DNA of 64,000 nt. Origin: Terriglobia bacterium. GTDB lineage: Bacteria > Acidobacteriota > Terriglobia > Bryobacterales > Bryobacteraceae. Numbering within the stretch: the first letter of the stretch is position 1; each line of letters starts with the position of its first letter. This document shows, one piece after another, positions 25,227-33,942 of the stretch. Under the pieces are notes generated by a model. The model did no database searches, was not told where the DNA came from, and saw only the letters and a list, made by a program, of their open reading frames with translations. The DNA lies in the NCBI GenBank assembly GCA_020073445.1, contig JAIQFE010000001.1:310001-374000 (forward strand), in the 5' to 3' direction. The translations under genes were made by a program, and so were the position numbers.

Positions 25227-26126
25227 TCAATGCCCTGCCGATCCCGCCCGCCACATTGCAGGCGAACCGACCACGGACCGCCGGTATTCCCCTGGCGCGA
25301 TCCCCAAGACCCGCTTGAATGCCTTGTGGAAGGCTCCATCCGAGTCATAGCCGACCGCTTGGGCCACATCCGCCAGCTTCCGGTCGCTCTCGCGCAGCAG
25401 GTCGCTCCCGCGGTACATCCGCCAGCGCGTGAGATATTCGAGCGGCGATTCGCTCATCAGCGCCTTGAAGCGCTGCGCGAATGCCGAGCGTGACATACCG
25501 GCTTCGGAAGCCAGGCTGGCGACCGTCCAGGGATGATCGATCCGCTGGTGCATGGAATTCAGCGCCGCGCCGATGTGCGCATCGGAGAGAGCGTGCAGCC
25601 ATCCAGTCCCGTTGCCCTCACCGTCGGTGAGATGTGCCCGCAACGCCTGAATCAACAGAAGGTCTGCCAAATGGCGAACCGCTACTTCCGAACCTGGCGT
25701 GGACCCGCTGACTTCAGACGCAAGCAGCTCCAGTGTCTTCTGGAGTGGAAGCGCTTGCGGTTGGCCCCCTCGAATCAGGATTAAAGGCGGAAGGAAATCG
25801 GTGAGAGGCTTGCTGTGCGTATCGTCAAAGCTGAACCTGCCTGCGATGATCGCCGCGGGAGCGTCTCCCGCGGTAGACAACACATACTTTCGGCCAGGGG
25901 CGAGAAGAAAGAAATCGCCGTGCGAAAGTTGCAGGCGCTCAGCCGCGTCGGAGAAGTCGATCCAGGCCTGCCCGTAGGAAATCAATCCGAATGCGGAGTG
26001 GGACCCTGCATCGGCTCGCGGAGTCCACGTAGTACTTAGCTGAATACGTCCATAACAAACGCCTTGGACACGAACAGCGCTCAGAAAATCGGTGATTGCA
26101 TCCATGCTACGACTGACCTCACTCAT
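25227..26126 (-). CDS. AraC family transcriptional regulator
   Basis: 299 residues. The N-terminal cupin-like sensor domain (about 20-180) contains LQLSHGDFFLLAPGRKY and LTDFLPPLILIRGG; two AraC helix-turn-helix motifs make up the C-terminal ~100 residues (WTVASLASEAGMSRSAFAQRF; KLADVAQAVGYDSDGAFHKA). It matches the AraC subgroup with an AraC_binding_2/cupin_6 domain. It is divergent from the outer-membrane protein gene across 135 bp, which makes that gene and itself likely targets. The ligand is unknown. Confidence 0.9.
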   Translation of the reverse strand: MSEVSRSMDAITDFLSAVRVQGVCYGRIQLSTTWTPRADAGSHSAFGLISYGQAWIDFSDAAERLQLSHGDFFLLAPGRKYVLSTAGDAPAAIIAGRFSFDDTHSKPLTDFLPPLILIRGGQPQALPLQKTLELLASEVSGSTPGSEVAVRHLADLLLIQALRAHLTDGEGNGTGWLHALSDAHIGAALNSMHQRIDHPWTVASLASEAGMSRSAFAQRFKALMSESPLEYLTRWRMYRGSDLLRESDRKLADVAQAVGYDSDGAFHKAFKRVLGIAPGEYRRSVVGSPAMWRAGSAGH

Positions 26127-26226
26127 GCGATCGAACAGCTTTGGACGATCGGACAGAATCTACGGACTAACGATCAAAGCCGTTCCTGGCCCCTGCACAT
26201 CCATAGCTGTGTAGATGCAAATGAAA

Positions 26227-26250
26227 GCCGGCGGGTTGCCGGCAAAGGAG
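26227..26250 (+). promoter_or_regulatory. Leader hairpin next to the ribosome-binding site of the barrel-protein gene
   Basis: GCCGGC (26227-26232), five-base loop GGGTT, GCCGGC (26238-26243), followed at once by AAAGGAG (26244-26250) and the ATG at 26262. A six-pair GC-rich stem flush against the ribosome-binding site could limit ribosome access or protect the mRNA. It lacks a T-run, so it is not an intrinsic terminator. Confidence 0.4.
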
Positions 26251-26261
26251 AGAACTCGCAT

Positions 26262-26855
26262 ATGTTCGGAAATAAAGGTGTTGTTGCACTCGTGTTAGGA
26301 GCGTCGGTACTGGGGCTGCCGGCCTTCGCGCAGAGTGAGGAGTACAAGTCTGACGTGACCGTTCAAGCGTTGGGCAGTTTCGTAAAGAGTACGACGGATA
26401 ACGGTGTGACCCATTCCGCTACCAACAGCGGCGGTGTCTTGGGGACGTATCGTTATTATTTCGGCCGTCACAACGGCGTGGAGTTCAACTACGGCTACGC
26501 GCTCAACACGCAGCAGTACGCGCTGGGCGGCAATGTCTCGAGCACGAAGGCGTACTCGCATGAGGCGACCGCGGCCTATGTGTGGCGGATGCCGCTTCGA
26601 CGGGTCACACCATTTGCGCTGGCCGGAACGGGCAGCTTAGTCTTCGATCCGAAAGATATCGGCGGTGACGCACTGGCTCGTCCAGTGTTCGTTTACGGCG
26701 CCGGGGCGGACGTCGATCTCGGCGCGCGCTTCTTCCTGCGGGCTCAATATCGCGGACTGGTTTACAACAGTCCGACGCTGGCTGTTTCGACGGTGAGCGC
26801 GGAACTGCTCACACATCGCGCCGAACCGTCAGTCGGTTTCGGCTTCCGGTTCTAG
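26262..26855 (+). CDS. Outer-membrane beta-barrel protein
   Basis: 197 residues from ATG 26262, with AAAGGAG upstream. A signal peptide (ending GLPAFA|QSEE) is followed by alternating amphipathic strands, and the chain ends in the barrel signal SVGFGFRF with terminal Phe. Strand-rich regions YRYYFGRHNGVEFNYGYAL and FLRAQYRGLVY resemble OmpW/OprF-like small barrels of eight strands. Located in the outer membrane. The divergent AraC gene may control it, and a strong terminator follows. Ligand or pore role unknown. Confidence 0.83.
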   Translation: MFGNKGVVALVLGASVLGLPAFAQSEEYKSDVTVQALGSFVKSTTDNGVTHSATNSGGVLGTYRYYFGRHNGVEFNYGYALNTQQYALGGNVSSTKAYSHEATAAYVWRMPLRRVTPFALAGTGSLVFDPKDIGGDALARPVFVYGAGADVDLGARFFLRAQYRGLVYNSPTLAVSTVSAELLTHRAEPSVGFGFRF

Positions 26856-26880
26856 TCACAACTGGACAACAAACCGGAGA

Positions 26881-26911
26881 GGGACTGCCGGGCAGAGGCA
26901 GTCCCTTTTTT
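26881..26911. terminator. Strong intrinsic terminator between converging genes
   Basis: Nine-base stem GGGACTGCC (26881-26889) pairs with GGCAGTCCC (26897-26905) across a 7-base loop, followed by six T residues. It ends rightward transcription of the barrel-protein gene. The leftward mutase gene ends at 26910 and so overlaps the T-run, where its own stop lies. Confidence 0.88.
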
Positions 26912-28523
26912 ATAGGAAGTTCGTTTCCGTGTAGCTGCCGAACACTTCTTTCAGCGCCTCGCAGATTTCCCCGACCGTCGCATAGGCCCGAACCGCATCC
27001 AGAATATAGGGCATGGTATTTTCGGTGCCTTCCGCCGCACGCCGCAGGTCACCTAAGGTCTTGACGACTGCATTTTCGCTCCGTCGCCGCCTTACTTCGC
27101 GAACCCGTTCGATTTGCTTGCTCTCCGCCGATTCGTCGATCTGGAGAACCTCGATGGGCTGCTCAGCTTCTTCAGTGAACTTGTTCACACCGACGATCAC
27201 CTGCTCGCCCTGCTCGATCTCGCGCTGGTATTCGTAGCTGGCCTGCGCGATCTCGGATTGCGGGAATCCGCGCTCGATGGCCGGGATCATTCCACCCATT
27301 TCATCGATGCGCCGGATGTAATCGTTGGCAGCCGCTTCCACATCGAGCGTCAGGCGTTCCAGGAAGTAGCTTCCGCCCAAAGGATCGGGTTCGGCCGTCA
27401 CCCCGGTCTCATACGCGATCACCTGCTGCGTCCGCAGAGCCAGCGTCACGGCATCCTCCGACGGCAGCGCGTACGCTTCGTCGAGCGAATTGGTGTGCAG
27501 GGACTGGCATCCGCCCAGCACAGCCGCCATAGCTTGCACCGCCGTGCGCACGATGTTGTTGCGCGGCTGCTGCCAGGTCAGCGAGCATCCCGCGGTCTGC
27601 GCATGGAACCGCAGCTTCCAGCTGGCTTCGTTCGTCGCGTGAAACCGATCGCTCATTACATACGCCCAAATCTTTCGCGCGGCCCGGTATTTGGCGATTT
27701 CCTCGAAGAAATCGTTATGCGCGTTGAAAAAGAAACTCAGGCGCGGCGCGAAGGAATCCACCGGCAGGCCGCGAGCCAGGACGTGTTCCACATATTCGAT
27801 GCCATCGCGCAGAGTGAAGGCCAGTTCCTGCACCGCCGTCGATCCCGCTTCGCGAATGTGATAACCGGAAATGGAGATCGGGTTGAATCGCGGGACGCGC
27901 TGCGTGGCGAACTCGATGGAATCGGTCACCAGCCGCATCGACGGGCGCGGCGGATAGATGTATTCCTTCTGCGCGATGTATTCCTTGAGAATGTCGTTCT
28001 GGAGAGTGCCCGACAGCCGCGCCCAATCCACCCCCTGCTTCTCGGCGACCGCCAGATACATCGCCCATATGACGGATGCCGGCGAATTGATGGTCATCGA
28101 GACGGTGACGTCGCCCAGCGGGATTCCCTGAAACAGCGTTTCCATGTCGGCGAGCGACGAAATCGCCACGCCGCACTTCCCCACCTCGCCCAGTGCCGTT
28201 GGACGATCCGGATCGACGCCCATCAATGTCGGCAGATCGAACGCAACGGAAAGACCCGTTTGGCCCTGCTCGAGCAGATAGCGAAAACGCGCGTTGGTCT
28301 CCTCGGCCGTGGCGAAACCCGCGAACTGCCGCATGGTCCACAGCCGCCCGCGATACATCGACTCGTGGATGCCGCGGGTATACGGAAACTGCCCGGGTGC
28401 GCGCTGCTCATCCGTGAGCTCGAACCCGTCTAGACTCTTGGGCGTGTAAACCGGATCGAGCAGCAACCCGCTTAAGGTGCGATACGACTTATTGGCAGTC
28501 GGGGGAGCCGCCATCGTCTCCAT
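26910..28523 (-). CDS. Acyl-CoA mutase large subunit, isobutyryl-CoA mutase-like
   Basis: 537 residues, the TIM-barrel catalytic chain only, with no B12 domain. Conserved family blocks are [69 protein letters not shown] (cobalt-side His) and [13 protein letters not shown]. Residues facing the acyl group are Phe67 and Gln185, 118 apart. They are the isobutyryl-CoA mutase pair (F80/Q198), not the methylmalonyl-CoA mutase pair (Y89/R207). Its cobalamin partner is at 23867-24268. It probably rearranges a branched acyl-CoA rather than methylmalonyl-CoA; the real substrate is untested. Confidence 0.88.
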   Translation of the reverse strand: METMAAPPTANKSYRTLSGLLLDPVYTPKSLDGFELTDEQRAPGQFPYTRGIHESMYRGRLWTMRQFAGFATAEETNARFRYLLEQGQTGLSVAFDLPTLMGVDPDRPTALGEVGKCGVAISSLADMETLFQGIPLGDVTVSMTINSPASVIWAMYLAVAEKQGVDWARLSGTLQNDILKEYIAQKEYIYPPRPSMRLVTDSIEFATQRVPRFNPISISGYHIREAGSTAVQELAFTLRDGIEYVEHVLARGLPVDSFAPRLSFFFNAHNDFFEEIAKYRAARKIWAYVMSDRFHATNEASWKLRFHAQTAGCSLTWQQPRNNIVRTAVQAMAAVLGGCQSLHTNSLDEAYALPSEDAVTLALRTQQVIAYETGVTAEPDPLGGSYFLERLTLDVEAAANDYIRRIDEMGGMIPAIERGFPQSEIAQASYEYQREIEQGEQVIVGVNKFTEEAEQPIEVLQIDESAESKQIERVREVRRRRSENAVVKTLGDLRRAAEGTENTMPYILDAVRAYATVGEICEALKEVFGSYTETNFL

Positions 28524-28636
28524 TGTATGTCGTTGAACGTGAAACTCCGTAACGTTTTTGACCGCCGGTGCATCTCCCCAAACTCAGCTGACGTAGTAGG
28601 ATTGTTAAAGCAGTTCAAACAAGGAGGCGCCCTGAG

Positions 28637-29236
28637 ATGTGGAATCGGCGCAAAGAAGAAGAAAAACCAGCACCTAGGCCGATCGCGGCTCAGCCGGCTC
28701 AGCCGCCACCGCAACCAGTCAAGACGCAACCCGCCAAGGAGACAAGCCCCATGTCCAGTGTTCCGATTCGCCCCACGGAGTCCTTTGATGCGACGCGCGC
28801 CGGCAATGCCGTGCTCGGAAAATCGGTCGTCGTCAAAGGGCAGATCCTTAGCCGCGAGGACTTGACCATCGATGGCGAAGTGGAAGGCACCATAGAAATG
28901 CAGGAACACCGCCTCACCATCGGGCAGAACGGGAAAGTCCGGGCCAGCGTGAAAGCACGCGAAGTCATCGTGCTGGGCACGTTGCACGGAAACGTGGAGA
29001 CCGGCGACCGGATCGACATCCGCAAGGAAGCCAAACTAGTGGGCGATATCCGCACCGCGCGCATCGTGATCGAAGACGGCGCGTATTTCAAGGGTAACGT
29101 CGACATCGTTCGCGTCGAGCTTTCCAAGCCCGCCGCGGCCGCATCCGCCTCGAAGCCTTCGACTGCTCCACCCGCAAATTCTCCCGTTTCGACCGGTCCT
29201 GCCATGGCAGCTGGCGTCGGCGAAATCAAGCGTTAG
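28637..29236 (+). CDS. Bactofilin family cytoskeletal protein
   Basis: 199 residues starting at ATG 28637, with AAGGAGG upstream. A basic/proline-rich N-terminus (1-45) is followed by the bactofilin beta-helix core (about 60-165): GNAVLGKSVVVKGQIL, DLTIDGEVEGTIEM, VIVLGTLHGNVETGDRIDI and AYFKGNVDI. An Ala/Pro/Ser-rich tail follows. Bactofilins polymerise without nucleotide into membrane-linked filaments that position envelope enzymes, polarity factors or stalks. It diverges from the mutase gene across 113 bp. The following methyltransferase-like gene is 20 bp downstream. Confidence 0.93.
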   Translation: MWNRRKEEEKPAPRPIAAQPAQPPPQPVKTQPAKETSPMSSVPIRPTESFDATRAGNAVLGKSVVVKGQILSREDLTIDGEVEGTIEMQEHRLTIGQNGKVRASVKAREVIVLGTLHGNVETGDRIDIRKEAKLVGDIRTARIVIEDGAYFKGNVDIVRVELSKPAAAASASKPSTAPPANSPVSTGPAMAAGVGEIKR

Positions 29237-29256
29237 GCATGCTGGATTAGATCAGG

Positions 29257-29838
29257 TTGGAAACCCGCAGCAGCAGCGGTCTGGATCAATTCTGCTCTTT
29301 GCTGGTAGAGCGGCCCGGACTAACACTTTTGGATCTGGCCGGCGCTAATCAGAGCACCATGGGGTTCCTTACGAACCTGGGCCATCGGGTCTATTCCGAC
29401 GACTTTCTTTTGCAAATGGACCGCTGTTTCGGCGACGGCGATTTTTATGAAAACCAGTCGGATCCACAAAAAGCGGCCCAGTTCTTGGCTTCCGCGCTGG
29501 ACTATCCCGCCCAGCATTTCGACGGGGCGCTGGTCTGGGATTCGCTGGAGTTTCTGACCGGGCCGCTGCTGGAAAACGTGGTTGAGCGCTTGAACAATAT
29601 GCTGCGCCCAGGCAGCTACATGCTGGCGTTATTTCACAACGAGGAGCGCGTCGAGACCATTCCGACCTATTCCTACCGGATCCAAGACCGCAAGACGATC
29701 CTGCTCGCTCCGCGCGGAAGGCGCCGGCCCGCGCAATTCTTCAACAACCGCAGCTTGGAAAAGCTGTTTCAGGATTTCGAGTCGGTCAAGTTCTTTCTGA
29801 CGCGCGACCACCTGCGCGAAGTCATCGTCCGGCGGTAG
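29257..29838 (+). CDS. Class I SAM methyltransferase-like protein
   Basis: 193 residues from a TTG start. A short pre-strand motif LLDLAGANQSTMGFL stands where the SAM glycine loop (usually D-x-G-x-G) should be, and FDGALVWDSLEFLTGPLLENVVERLNNML reads like the post-motif-I acidic loop and following helix. LRPGSYMLALFHN matches the methyltransferase strand 5 region. The glycine-rich loop is degenerate (DLAGAN), so activity is doubtful. The gene stands 20 bp after bactofilin, suggesting co-expression. Start choice is uncertain because no strong ribosome site was seen. Confidence 0.68.
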   Translation: METRSSSGLDQFCSLLVERPGLTLLDLAGANQSTMGFLTNLGHRVYSDDFLLQMDRCFGDGDFYENQSDPQKAAQFLASALDYPAQHFDGALVWDSLEFLTGPLLENVVERLNNMLRPGSYMLALFHNEERVETIPTYSYRIQDRKTILLAPRGRRRPAQFFNNRSLEKLFQDFESVKFFLTRDHLREVIVRR

Positions 29839-29849
29839 TGCTAGTTGGG

Positions 29850-29912
29850 CCACTCGCTGGCGCTCGTGGTCCGGTGAAGGCGGAGTACCGAACCGCGAAC
29901 GATAGTGAGCGG
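29850..29912. repeat. Imperfect palindromic intergenic repeat (REP/BIME-like)
   Basis: Two 26-base arms in opposite orientation, 29850-29875 (starting CCACTCGCTGG) and 29887-29912 (ending GTGAGCGG), are separated by 11 bases. When one is reverse-complemented they agree at most positions. The region between the methyltransferase-like gene and lysS carries no open gene. The left arm has the CTCGCTGGCGCTCG pattern that often occurs as dispersed copies in Acidobacteriota, which I infer, not observe, here. Confidence 0.5.
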
Positions 29913-29951
29913 CTCCGGTGTCCTCTATACTCCATTTAAGGAGTCCCTTTC

Positions 29952-31400
29952 TTGTCCCTGGAAGACGATCTATTTGCTCAGCGCCTCCGCCGCACCGCGG
30001 AAATCGAGGCTCTGGGCTTTCGCGCTTACGGCCAGCGCTTCGACGCGAGTCACACCATTCCGCAGATACTGGCCGATTACAGCGCCAAGACCGCGGAGGA
30101 ACTCGCCGGCAAGCCGCGCGTCCACATCGCCGGCCGGATTCAAACCGTCCGCCGCATGGGCAAGGCCGGCTTCATGCACCTGATGCAATCGGGTGAGCGT
30201 CTGCAAGTGTACGTCCGCAAGGATGCGGTTCCAGAAGCGGATTACTCGCTGTATGAAGGACTCGACTTGGGCGATATCGTGGGCGTGGACGGGTATCTGT
30301 TCCGCACGCGCACCGGCGAGCTCTCGGTGCACGCCGAAAAGCTGACGTTTCTCTCTAAGATCCTGCTGGCGATGCCGGAGAAGTGGCACGGGCTGGAAGA
30401 CGTGGAGATTCGCTACCGCCAGCGCTATCTGGATCTGATCGCGAATCCGGAATCGCAGAAGATTTTTATAACGCGGGCAAAGATCATTTCTTCCCTGCGG
30501 CGCCAGCTCGAAGAGCGCGGCTTCGTGGAAGTGGAAACGCCCATGATGCAGGCGGTCTACGGCGGCGCGACGGCGCGTCCGTTTGTCACGCACCACAACA
30601 CGCTGGATATGGACCTCTATTTGCGCATCGCGCCAGAGCTGTATCTCAAGCGTCTGATTGTCGGCGGCCTGGAGCGCGTGTACGAGATCAACCGTAATTT
30701 CCGCAACGAAGGAATCTCGACGCAACACAACCCTGAGTTCACCATGCTCGAGTTCTATCAGGCGTACACGGATTACCAGGGACTGATGGATTTGACCGTG
30801 GACCTACTGAAACAGACGGCCCTGGATGCCACTGGATCGACCGTCGTCGACTACCAGGGAACCAAGCTCGATTTCGGAAACATCCGGCGTCTTTCGATGC
30901 AGGAAGCCGTGGGCAATTCCTCTCTAAAGGGGCACGCGCTGGTCGAAGCGTTTGAACGGCAGGTGGAACCGACTCTGGTCGAGCCCACCATCATTTACGA
31001 TTACCCGGTGGAGGTCTCGCCACTCTCCAAGCACAAGCGCGACGACCCGGCTTTCGTCGAGCGTTTCGAGATCTACGCGGCCGGCATGGAGATCGGCAAC
31101 GCTTATACCGAGTTAAACGATCCCAAAGAGCAGTGCCGCCGCTTCGAGATGCAGTTGGAGTTGAAGGCTGCGGGCGACGAAGAAGCGCACCAGATGGATG
31201 AAGACTATCTGCGCGCTATGTCCTATGGGATGCCTCCGACGGGTGGCGAAGGTATCGGCATCGACCGTCTGACCATGATCCTGACGAACTCGAAATCCAT
31301 CCGCGACGTAATTTTGTTCCCCCTCTTGCGGCCGGAAGGCGAGATCGGGATGGCGGAGAAGCTGAAGAATTCAGAAGGCAGAAGTCAGAACTCAGAATGA
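29952..31400 (+). CDS. lysS: LysS, lysyl-tRNA synthetase
   Basis: 482 residues of class II LysRS, from a TTG start with AAGGAG 8 bases upstream. It has the OB-fold anticodon-binding domain (about 55-150: [20 protein letters not shown]), class II motif 1 ([20 protein letters not shown]), motif 2 ([10 protein letters not shown]) and motif 3 ([14 protein letters not shown]), plus the conserved [11 protein letters not shown] end. The last eleven residues (after AEKLKNSE) come from a repeat region described below, so the original stop was probably shorter. Charges tRNA-Lys with lysine. Normal otherwise. Confidence 0.95.
   Translation: MSLEDDLFAQRLRRTAEIEALGFRAYGQRFDASHTIPQILADYSAKTAEELAGKPRVHIAGRIQTVRRMGKAGFMHLMQSGERLQVYVRKDAVPEADYSLYEGLDLGDIVGVDGYLFRTRTGELSVHAEKLTFLSKILLAMPEKWHGLEDVEIRYRQRYLDLIANPESQKIFITRAKIISSLRRQLEERGFVEVETPMMQAVYGGATARPFVTHHNTLDMDLYLRIAPELYLKRLIVGGLERVYEINRNFRNEGISTQHNPEFTMLEFYQAYTDYQGLMDLTVDLLKQTALDATGSTVVDYQGTKLDFGNIRRLSMQEAVGNSSLKGHALVEAFERQVEPTLVEPTIIYDYPVEVSPLSKHKRDDPAFVERFEIYAAGMEIGNAYTELNDPKEQCRRFEMQLELKAAGDEEAHQMDEDYLRAMSYGMPPTGGEGIGIDRLTMILTNSKSIRDVILFPLLRPEGEIGMAEKLKNSEGRSQNSE
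31369..31398. repeat. Left copy of a short CAGAAGTCAGAA-type repeat
   Basis: Tandem-like run of CAGAAG/CAGAA units at the lysS 3' end, continued into the first codons of the adjoining pseudogene. It is the reverse complement of the run at 31617-31650 (ATTCTGACTTCTG units). The pair brackets the decayed four-helix-bundle gene, so the element may be the boundary of an inserted module. Confidence 0.6.
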
Positions 31401-31637
31401 GCGAGCGCGCCAGTGCCAAGATATTTCAAGATCTGCTCGTCTGGCAAAAAGCACACCAATTCGTGTTGGACGTTTTATCGTTTTTCCGCGGCAAGGGTCT
31501 CTAGAAGAGTGCCGTACTACTTGATTCTGCCCCAAGATCTGAACTACGGTGACAGCGGAGAACTTATGCGCCAACTCGAGGAGGTAAGCCGCATGCTGTC
31601 CGTATACTCGAAAGCGATTCTGACTTCTGCATTCTGA
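31397..31637 (+). pseudogene. Remnant of a four-helix-bundle (S23/avd-type) protein gene
   Basis: The ATG overlaps the lysS stop. The first frame reads [21 protein letters not shown] in part (its first 35 residues, to the TAG at 31502), which is the typical start of this family (IFQDLLVWQKAHQF). A second frame, 31413-31637, resumes with YYLILPQDLNYGDSGELMRQ and LEEVSRMLSVYSKAILTS, the family's end. The intervening ~40 residues are missing and the frame is shifted. The family sits inside 23S rRNA intervening sequences or diversity-generating systems in other organisms. No product is expected. Confidence 0.75.
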
Positions 31638-31650
31638 CTTCTGACTCCTG
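31617..31650. repeat. Right copy of the CTGACTTCTG-type repeat
   Basis: A run of ATTCTGACTTCTG units immediately after the pseudogene stop region, inverse to the left copy at 31369-31398. The units are imperfect copies of each other (ATTCTGACTTCTGC, ATTCTGACTTCTGA, CTCCTG). It ends just before the LolC/E-like start at 31658. Confidence 0.6.
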
Positions 31651-31657
31651 TCTTTTT

Positions 31658-32887
31658 ATGTTCGAACTCTTCATCGCCCGTCGCTACCTTCGTGCCAAGC
31701 GCAAACAGGTAGTTATCTCCGTGATCACGGCGATCTCCGTAATCGGCGTGGCCGCGGGGGTGATGGCGCTGGTGATCGCGCTGGCGATCAACAATGGATT
31801 CCGCAGCACCCTGGAACGCAATCTTCTCGGTCTGACCGCGCATGTCTCGATCCAGGAAAAGACGATCGGCGAAGGCATCGAGGGCTGGGAGCCGCTCTCC
31901 AGGCAACTCGCGCGGCTGCCGCACGTCAAGACCGCAGCGCCCGCCTTGTATGACGTCGGGTTTCTCTCAGGACCCGTCAATGGCGATGGCGCCTCGATCA
32001 AGGGAATCTCGATCGCAAGGGGCGCGCCGGTACCGGAAGCACTGCTGCACTTGAAGGCGGGCTCGATCGAAGCGCTGCACAGCGAAGAAGGAGAACAGCC
32101 GGGAATCATCCTGGGCTATCGGCTGGCGGAGCGGCTCGGCGCCGTAGTAGGAAAATCAGTCGCATTGACCATCGCCAACGGACACATGACTCCTTACGGT
32201 GCCCGGCCCAGCACCATCCAGCTGCGCGTGGCTGGAGTATTTGAATCGGGCTTCTTCCAGTTCGACTCTTCCCTGGCTTTCATGGATCTTCCTACCATGC
32301 AGCGGCTTTTCGGATTGGGCGACGTTCTCAATGCCATCGAGCTGTATCTGGATGACGTCGACGCTGCTCCGCAAGTCGCCGCAGCGGCAGAAACTCTGAT
32401 CGGATCCAAGCTAGCCGCGACCACCTGGCAGGAGCAGAACGGCCAGTTGCTGAACGCTTTGAAAATGGAGCGCGTCGTTACCGTAGTCACCATCGGACTG
32501 ATTCAAGTGGTGGCGGCGCTGAATATCCTGATCGCCTTGGTGATGATGGTGATGGAAAAGCACCGCGACATCGCGATCCTGATGTCCATGGGCGCCCGCG
32601 CCAAACAGATTCGCAGGATTTTCGTATGGGAAGGCGCGATGATCGGGGCGGTGGGAACCATCATCGGACTGACGGTGGGTTACACGATTTGCTACTTCGC
32701 GGATAAATACCAGTGGCTGCGCCTGGACGAGCAGATTTACTCGATTTCGTTTGTCCCCTTCACGACGCGCTGGGTCGACGGCGTATGGATCGCTGGGGCG
32801 GCCATCGGGGTCAGCCTGATCGCGACGATTTATCCCGCGCGCAGCGCGACAAAGATCGCCCCGGTCGAATCGCTGCGCTACGAGTAG
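31658..32887 (+). CDS. LolC/LolE-type ABC transporter permease
   Basis: 409 residues with the LolCE/MacB-type topology: one N-terminal transmembrane helix (about 18-45), a large periplasmic domain, and three C-terminal transmembrane helices (about 270-300, 325-350, 370-400). The start FELFIARRYLRAKRKQVVISVITAIS is the LolCE entry block, and the end PARSATKIAPVESLRYE the family exit. Lol permeases extract lipoproteins from the inner membrane. No ATPase is adjacent; a LolD-type ATPase lies at 2005-2670. GTC-rich spacing and no clear ribosome site were seen. Confidence 0.9.
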   Translation: MFELFIARRYLRAKRKQVVISVITAISVIGVAAGVMALVIALAINNGFRSTLERNLLGLTAHVSIQEKTIGEGIEGWEPLSRQLARLPHVKTAAPALYDVGFLSGPVNGDGASIKGISIARGAPVPEALLHLKAGSIEALHSEEGEQPGIILGYRLAERLGAVVGKSVALTIANGHMTPYGARPSTIQLRVAGVFESGFFQFDSSLAFMDLPTMQRLFGLGDVLNAIELYLDDVDAAPQVAAAAETLIGSKLAATTWQEQNGQLLNALKMERVVTVVTIGLIQVVAALNILIALVMMVMEKHRDIAILMSMGARAKQIRRIFVWEGAMIGAVGTIIGLTVGYTICYFADKYQWLRLDEQIYSISFVPFTTRWVDGVWIAGAAIGVSLIATIYPARSATKIAPVESLRYE

Positions 32888-32920
32888 GCGCTGCGCTGCC
32901 GCACTGCGAAAGCAAGTGAT

Positions 32921-33916
32921 ATGCTCGGTCTGAATATGCGACCACTTTTCGTATCCGCATGCCTGTTTTTCGCCGCGCTCGCGCCCGGCCAAACCGCCCA
33001 ACCCGCCGGTCCCAACGCCGTCAAGTTGACGAAATACATCCTGGGCGTCGCGGATCTCGACAAGAGTTACGCCTTCTATCACGCGCTCGGCCTGGATCTG
33101 CAAAATAATGCGCCCGCGCTTACGGCCAAACCGAATGCACTGAATGACGCGCTACGCGGCTTGGTGGACGTGCCGCCCGGCACAAAGTTCCGCAACATGA
33201 TGCTCAAGATCCCCGGAGCAGAGTTTCCGATCGAGGTCACCGAGTTCACCGGCATGGACGTGCATGCGGCCAAGCCGCGTATTCAGGATCCCGGCGCGTC
33301 ACTGCTGGTGCTGAACGTGGATGATGTGAACGCTGCGCTGGCAATCGCAAAAAAGGCAGGCGGGGAAGTGATCACCACCGGCGGTTCGCCGGTCAAGCGT
33401 GCCAGAGGCGCCGACCGCGTCGTGACGGTGAAAGATCCCGACGGCTATTACGTGGAACTGGCGCAACCCACCGCTGCAGCATCGGGCAGCGGGAAAGTTA
33501 TCGGCGCCACGTTTGGCTCGATGGTGGTGCAGAACGCCGAAAAGGCGGCGGCCTTTTATCGGGATCACTTCGGTTTCGCAGCCAAGACGAATGGCCCGAC
33601 CCCGAATTTCAACGCCAATCTGGGAACTCCCGGCGCCCAGGTCGTAACCGCGGAAATGACGGTTCCCGGTACAACGCTGTCTTGGCGGTTCATCGAATTC
33701 CAGGGCGTGGACCGCAAGCCCTACACGCCACGGATCCCTGACCCCGGTGCACCGGCGATCGGCCTTCAGGTGCGCGACATCGATGCTGCCATCGCCGCGG
33801 TGAAAGCTGCCGGAGGGTCCTCGGTCACCCAGGGCGGAAACGTCAAGCTGGGCAACGGCAAGGTCGGCTTCGTGCGCGATCCTAACGGCCTTCTGGTAGA
33901 ACTCGCGCAGAACTGA
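32921..33916 (+). CDS. Exported protein with two VOC (glyoxalase-fold) domains
   Basis: 331 residues with a signal peptide ending about residue 27 (MRPLFVSACLFFAALAPGQ). Two VOC/glyoxalase domains follow, near 35-185 and 195-330. Both contain the LTKYILGVADLDKSYAFY and GSMVVQNAEKAAAFYRDHFG type openings and G-x-KVGFVRDPNGLLVELAQ type endings. Metal-binding His/Glu positions are partly replaced (VEL endings keep one Glu). Such exported VOC pairs are common in Acidobacteriota with unknown substrates. GC-rich neighbours on both sides. Confidence 0.84.
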   Translation: MLGLNMRPLFVSACLFFAALAPGQTAQPAGPNAVKLTKYILGVADLDKSYAFYHALGLDLQNNAPALTAKPNALNDALRGLVDVPPGTKFRNMMLKIPGAEFPIEVTEFTGMDVHAAKPRIQDPGASLLVLNVDDVNAALAIAKKAGGEVITTGGSPVKRARGADRVVTVKDPDGYYVELAQPTAAASGSGKVIGATFGSMVVQNAEKAAAFYRDHFGFAAKTNGPTPNFNANLGTPGAQVVTAEMTVPGTTLSWRFIEFQGVDRKPYTPRIPDPGAPAIGLQVRDIDAAIAAVKAAGGSSVTQGGNVKLGNGKVGFVRDPNGLLVELAQN

Positions 33917-33942
33917 TATATTCTCCGGGAAGGAGCGGACCC

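Noticed and set aside
31617-31650. The CTGACTTCTG repeats as a CRISPR-like array
   Set aside because: The units are adjacent without unique spacers of even length, and no cas gene is in the window.
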